Assembly: GCA_030015575.1 (NCBI GenBank)
Contig: CM057344.1
Location: 189,365,044-189,429,043 of the forward strand
Length of the DNA: 64,000 nt
DNA from: Agapanthus africanus
Taxonomy: Eukaryota; Streptophyta; Magnoliopsida; Asparagales; Amaryllidaceae
Direction of reading: 5' to 3'
The notes under the pieces were generated by a model that had not been told where the DNA came from, did not search any database, and saw only the letters and a list, made by a program, of their open reading frames with translations. Shown here in pieces: positions 61,609 through 64,000 of this stretch (position 1 is the first letter of the stretch; every line of letters starts with the position of its first letter). The position numbers and the translations under genes are program-made.

Positions 61609-63852
61609 TGTTGGAGATAGTGCCCTCAGAGTCAATTATTGGATCACAAGCACGTGATTGCAATGATTGATGGAGGACCTATCCCGGTAGGACAGTCTTA
61701 CTCGAGATGATAGTATGCTATCTGGTTTACCTTTATCATCGTGTACTGCTTTAGGTGACCTGACAAGTCGCTATTATACGTTGATAGAGCCCCTAGGATT
61801 CTTGCTTGACCACCAGCAGTATGAGGGCGATCATATAAGTGGGAGCTGGGGTCTATAAGCACATCCTTAAATGGTCCTTAGTCGTGAGAGTTTCGAGACA
61901 GGGCATCGATTCTCCAGAGTAGACTAGTGTATACAGTCGAGACCTCGACGAGGGCGGTGGCCGGTCTGATAAGCCACTGGTGTCAGTTGGTTCACCTAAG
62001 ATGTATACAGGTGCTTATTGGGTTATGAGTACACCGGACAGGACTCGCCGGGAACATGCTAGTTGGTCATATACCAGACGTCAGATGGCAGTTCCCTAGT
62101 GACATGTGTACAGGTTAGTTCATCGACCTGGGGATCGTCATTTGTCTTGTGTGAGTTCCCACTATACTTTGATTACTACCCTACCACGGCTCAAAGGAGT
62201 CGTGCAAACAGGTTTTAGTTGGGTACAGTCCCGAGCCATATGGAGGCAGTGAGCGCATCTTCAGGGGTTCGACTCTCCCGGTATTGGGGGTGAGGTCGCG
62301 CTGTGTCTAGGAGAGCCATTACACGAAGCCCTCGGCCGAGACAAGGAGATTTACTGGTAGGTATTCCAGTAGTATCTCAGGGTGTTCTGGGCTACACTCC
62401 GACACGACTTGTACCGCTTTTGGGGGTCTGACTTTTACCAACCCCCTAGGCCCGCCATGCGATACTCATAGACGAACAGACCGGACTGTATGGATATTGT
62501 CACTGACAGGCTCAGTAGGGTTGTCAGGCTGAGTTCGCTCACAGACGTCCCTTTTAGTCAATACCTGGTATCCCGTTACGTATTGGCTTATACGTCTGAC
62601 GTGCTAGTGGTTAAATCCACAACCAAGGTGTTGACGAGTCTTTAGAGTCCCCCACATTCAGTTACTCAGCTTTCGGGCGAAAAGTTGTAGAGGCCGTATG
62701 GAGATATGGCAAGGTACGATCAGATACGTGCGGTATTGCACGGATCAGGATCGGACAGTTTGTACTACAGGCCGTATGGGTATATGGCAGGGTTCGATCA
62801 GATACGTGCGGTATTGCACGGATCAGGATCGAACGGATAATACTAGCCGGCTTTGGTTTAAGCTAGATCCTAGTATAGTACAGTGTAGATTTTGTCACAT
62901 TGCATTTGTATTTTGGTCGGAATACAAATGCGGGTGTGTATGCACAGTATCGGGATTTTCCTGTAATTTATTACGGGACCAGTTTTCTGGAGTTGCCAGT
63001 TTGCTTTCCGTTTCGGCCAATTTCCTTTGTATCATTCATTGGCCGAAGATTGGTGGAGGAGAGCTTATTTGCATTGTTGCAAATAATCATTTGTGGAGGG
63101 GGTCTTTGCATATTTCCTTGTATCATGATGGTGCACCATTCTTTTGACCTTGACTTCTTCTTCTATCATGATTGCTTGACTTTGTGAGCAATCATGGTTG
63201 TAGTAGGGGGTTTTTGGAGTATGGGTTTGATTTTGTGATCATTGCCTTTCATGATAACCTTTCCTCTCTCTCTCTTGCATGAGATGAGAATGGCTCCCAT
63301 TTTTGATACACCCCCACTCTCTCATTCACCCCTCCACCATGTCATGGCCGGCCACTTGATGAAGTGGGCTGTCCAAATTTTTGGATGGGTTTTTGTTGTT
63401 CTTTTCATGCTCCAAAAATACCCAAGTCCCTCCATATAGTTCTTGTATCATCCCTCCATCAAAATGGCACCTCCTACAACCCCAAATGAGACATATAGAT
63501 CCACACTACATTCTACAGCAAATCTTGGGCACGTCGACTAGCCAGCTTCGTGCCCGAGTTGCCTCGGCATTGAGGTGGGAGCCCGTAAAAGAAGTAGGCG
63601 ATGTGGTGCACTTCCGGTGACGAGGTGGAGACCGGAGCTTCCGCAGGAGATCGGGACGACGACCAGAAGACCGGAGGACTCGGATCAGTCGGTATATCTC
63701 TCTTCCCCATCTTGTAGTTAGCTAGGACTAGTTAATGGTTCGATCCGGGTATTAGTGCGCGGCGGTTTGCCAGTTCAAGAAAAATTAAAGTTTATCACCG
63801 CTTCCGCATTTGGCAGTCGGATTGACGGCCGGGGCGCCGCCGTGCACTTACA
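61609..63852 (+). repeat. 3' LTR of copia E
   Basis: This is the 2244-bp partner of 53649-55881, with one small insertion around 63155-63165 and about 50 other differences. It ends gcacttaca. Confidence 0.92.
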
Positions 63853-64000
63853 TATATGGCCGAATTGATAAATCAAGTGTTGATTTATCATTTAACCATT
63901 AGTTTTCTCACTTAAAACCTTTTCTTGAATGATGGATGTGTGCATGCATGTATGTTTTTCTTTCTTTCTTTCTTGCTAGTTTCATGCACATATGGATGTG
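63853..64000 (+). mobile_element. Right continuation of copia LTR D1
   Basis: The sequence tatatggccgaattgataaatcaagtg continues the D1 LTR after E. It resembles the matching part of LTR B (gatataacccagttatcgaatc...). It runs off the window, with a ttctttctttcttt microsatellite near 63957-63975. Confidence 0.75.

Larger units (their letters stand above)
53649..63852 (+). mobile_element. Complete Ty1/copia element E, gag-less with dead pol, inside LTR D1
   Basis: 10,204 bp. LTRs are 2233 and 2244 bp with about 50 visible differences (about 2.3%). PBS and PPT are present. The flanks GATAT (53644-53648) and TATAT (63853-63857) fit a target duplication with one substitution. The leader keeps the structured modules; pol is ruined and contains a ~400-bp tandem duplication. 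Confidence 0.92.

Overview
The window is repeat-derived plant nuclear DNA with no host gene that I can recognise. The plant origin is inferred from large Ty3/gypsy chromovirus elements of Del/Tekay type (about 3.5-kb LTRs, initiator-Met PBS, chromodomain-like tail) and Ty1/copia elements whose RT/RNase H and LTR 5' end (TGTTRG...tatgccctagaggc) resemble the Angela/BARE lineage. I cannot name the species.

Layout. The backbone is a tandem array of gypsy elements that share LTRs: truncated LTR1 (921-3755), internal domain G1 (to 29609), LTR2 (29610-33137), internal domain G2 (to 48043), LTR3 (48044-51586), and the start of internal domain G3 (to 52486). Copia elements have broken this array: F (LTR end only, 1-920), A (minus strand, 5164-15737, in G1 gag), B (plus, 18174-28504, in G1 integrase), C (minus, 34501-44462, in G2 gag), and D1 (plus, from 52487, in G3 gag). 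D1 is itself split by element E (plus, 53649-63852). A, B and C have perfect 5-bp target duplications (GGAGG, AGCAG, AAGAG); E has a near match (GATAT/TATAT). Leaving out A and B, or C, each with one duplication, brings the gag-pol frame of G1 or G2 back into register, which confirms the borders. LTR pairs counted by eye differ by roughly 1.1% (A), 1.3% (B), 1.7% (C) and 2.3% (E), so the copia insertions are young compared with the gypsy array.

Coding state. Every gag and pol is broken. G1 and G2 keep one open frame interrupted only by in-frame stops, many of them CAG to TAG. Copia A and C have long pol frames (protease, integrase, RT, RNase H), each with two in-frame stops. B and E pol are badly decayed.

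Most unusual signal. All four complete copia elements lack a recognisable gag. Between PBS and protease they carry instead a 2.2-3.1 kb non-coding leader. It holds a colinear set of RNA-like structures: two copies of a roughly 100-nt module, then three hairpins with a TTGAC/GTCAA inner stem, spaced 82-95 nt apart, whose outer stems vary in a compensatory way between elements. The leader is kept in B and E although their pol is ruined, while their LTR pairs show recent movement. I infer a gag-less, trans-mobilised copia lineage that is under selection for a structured cis-acting RNA.
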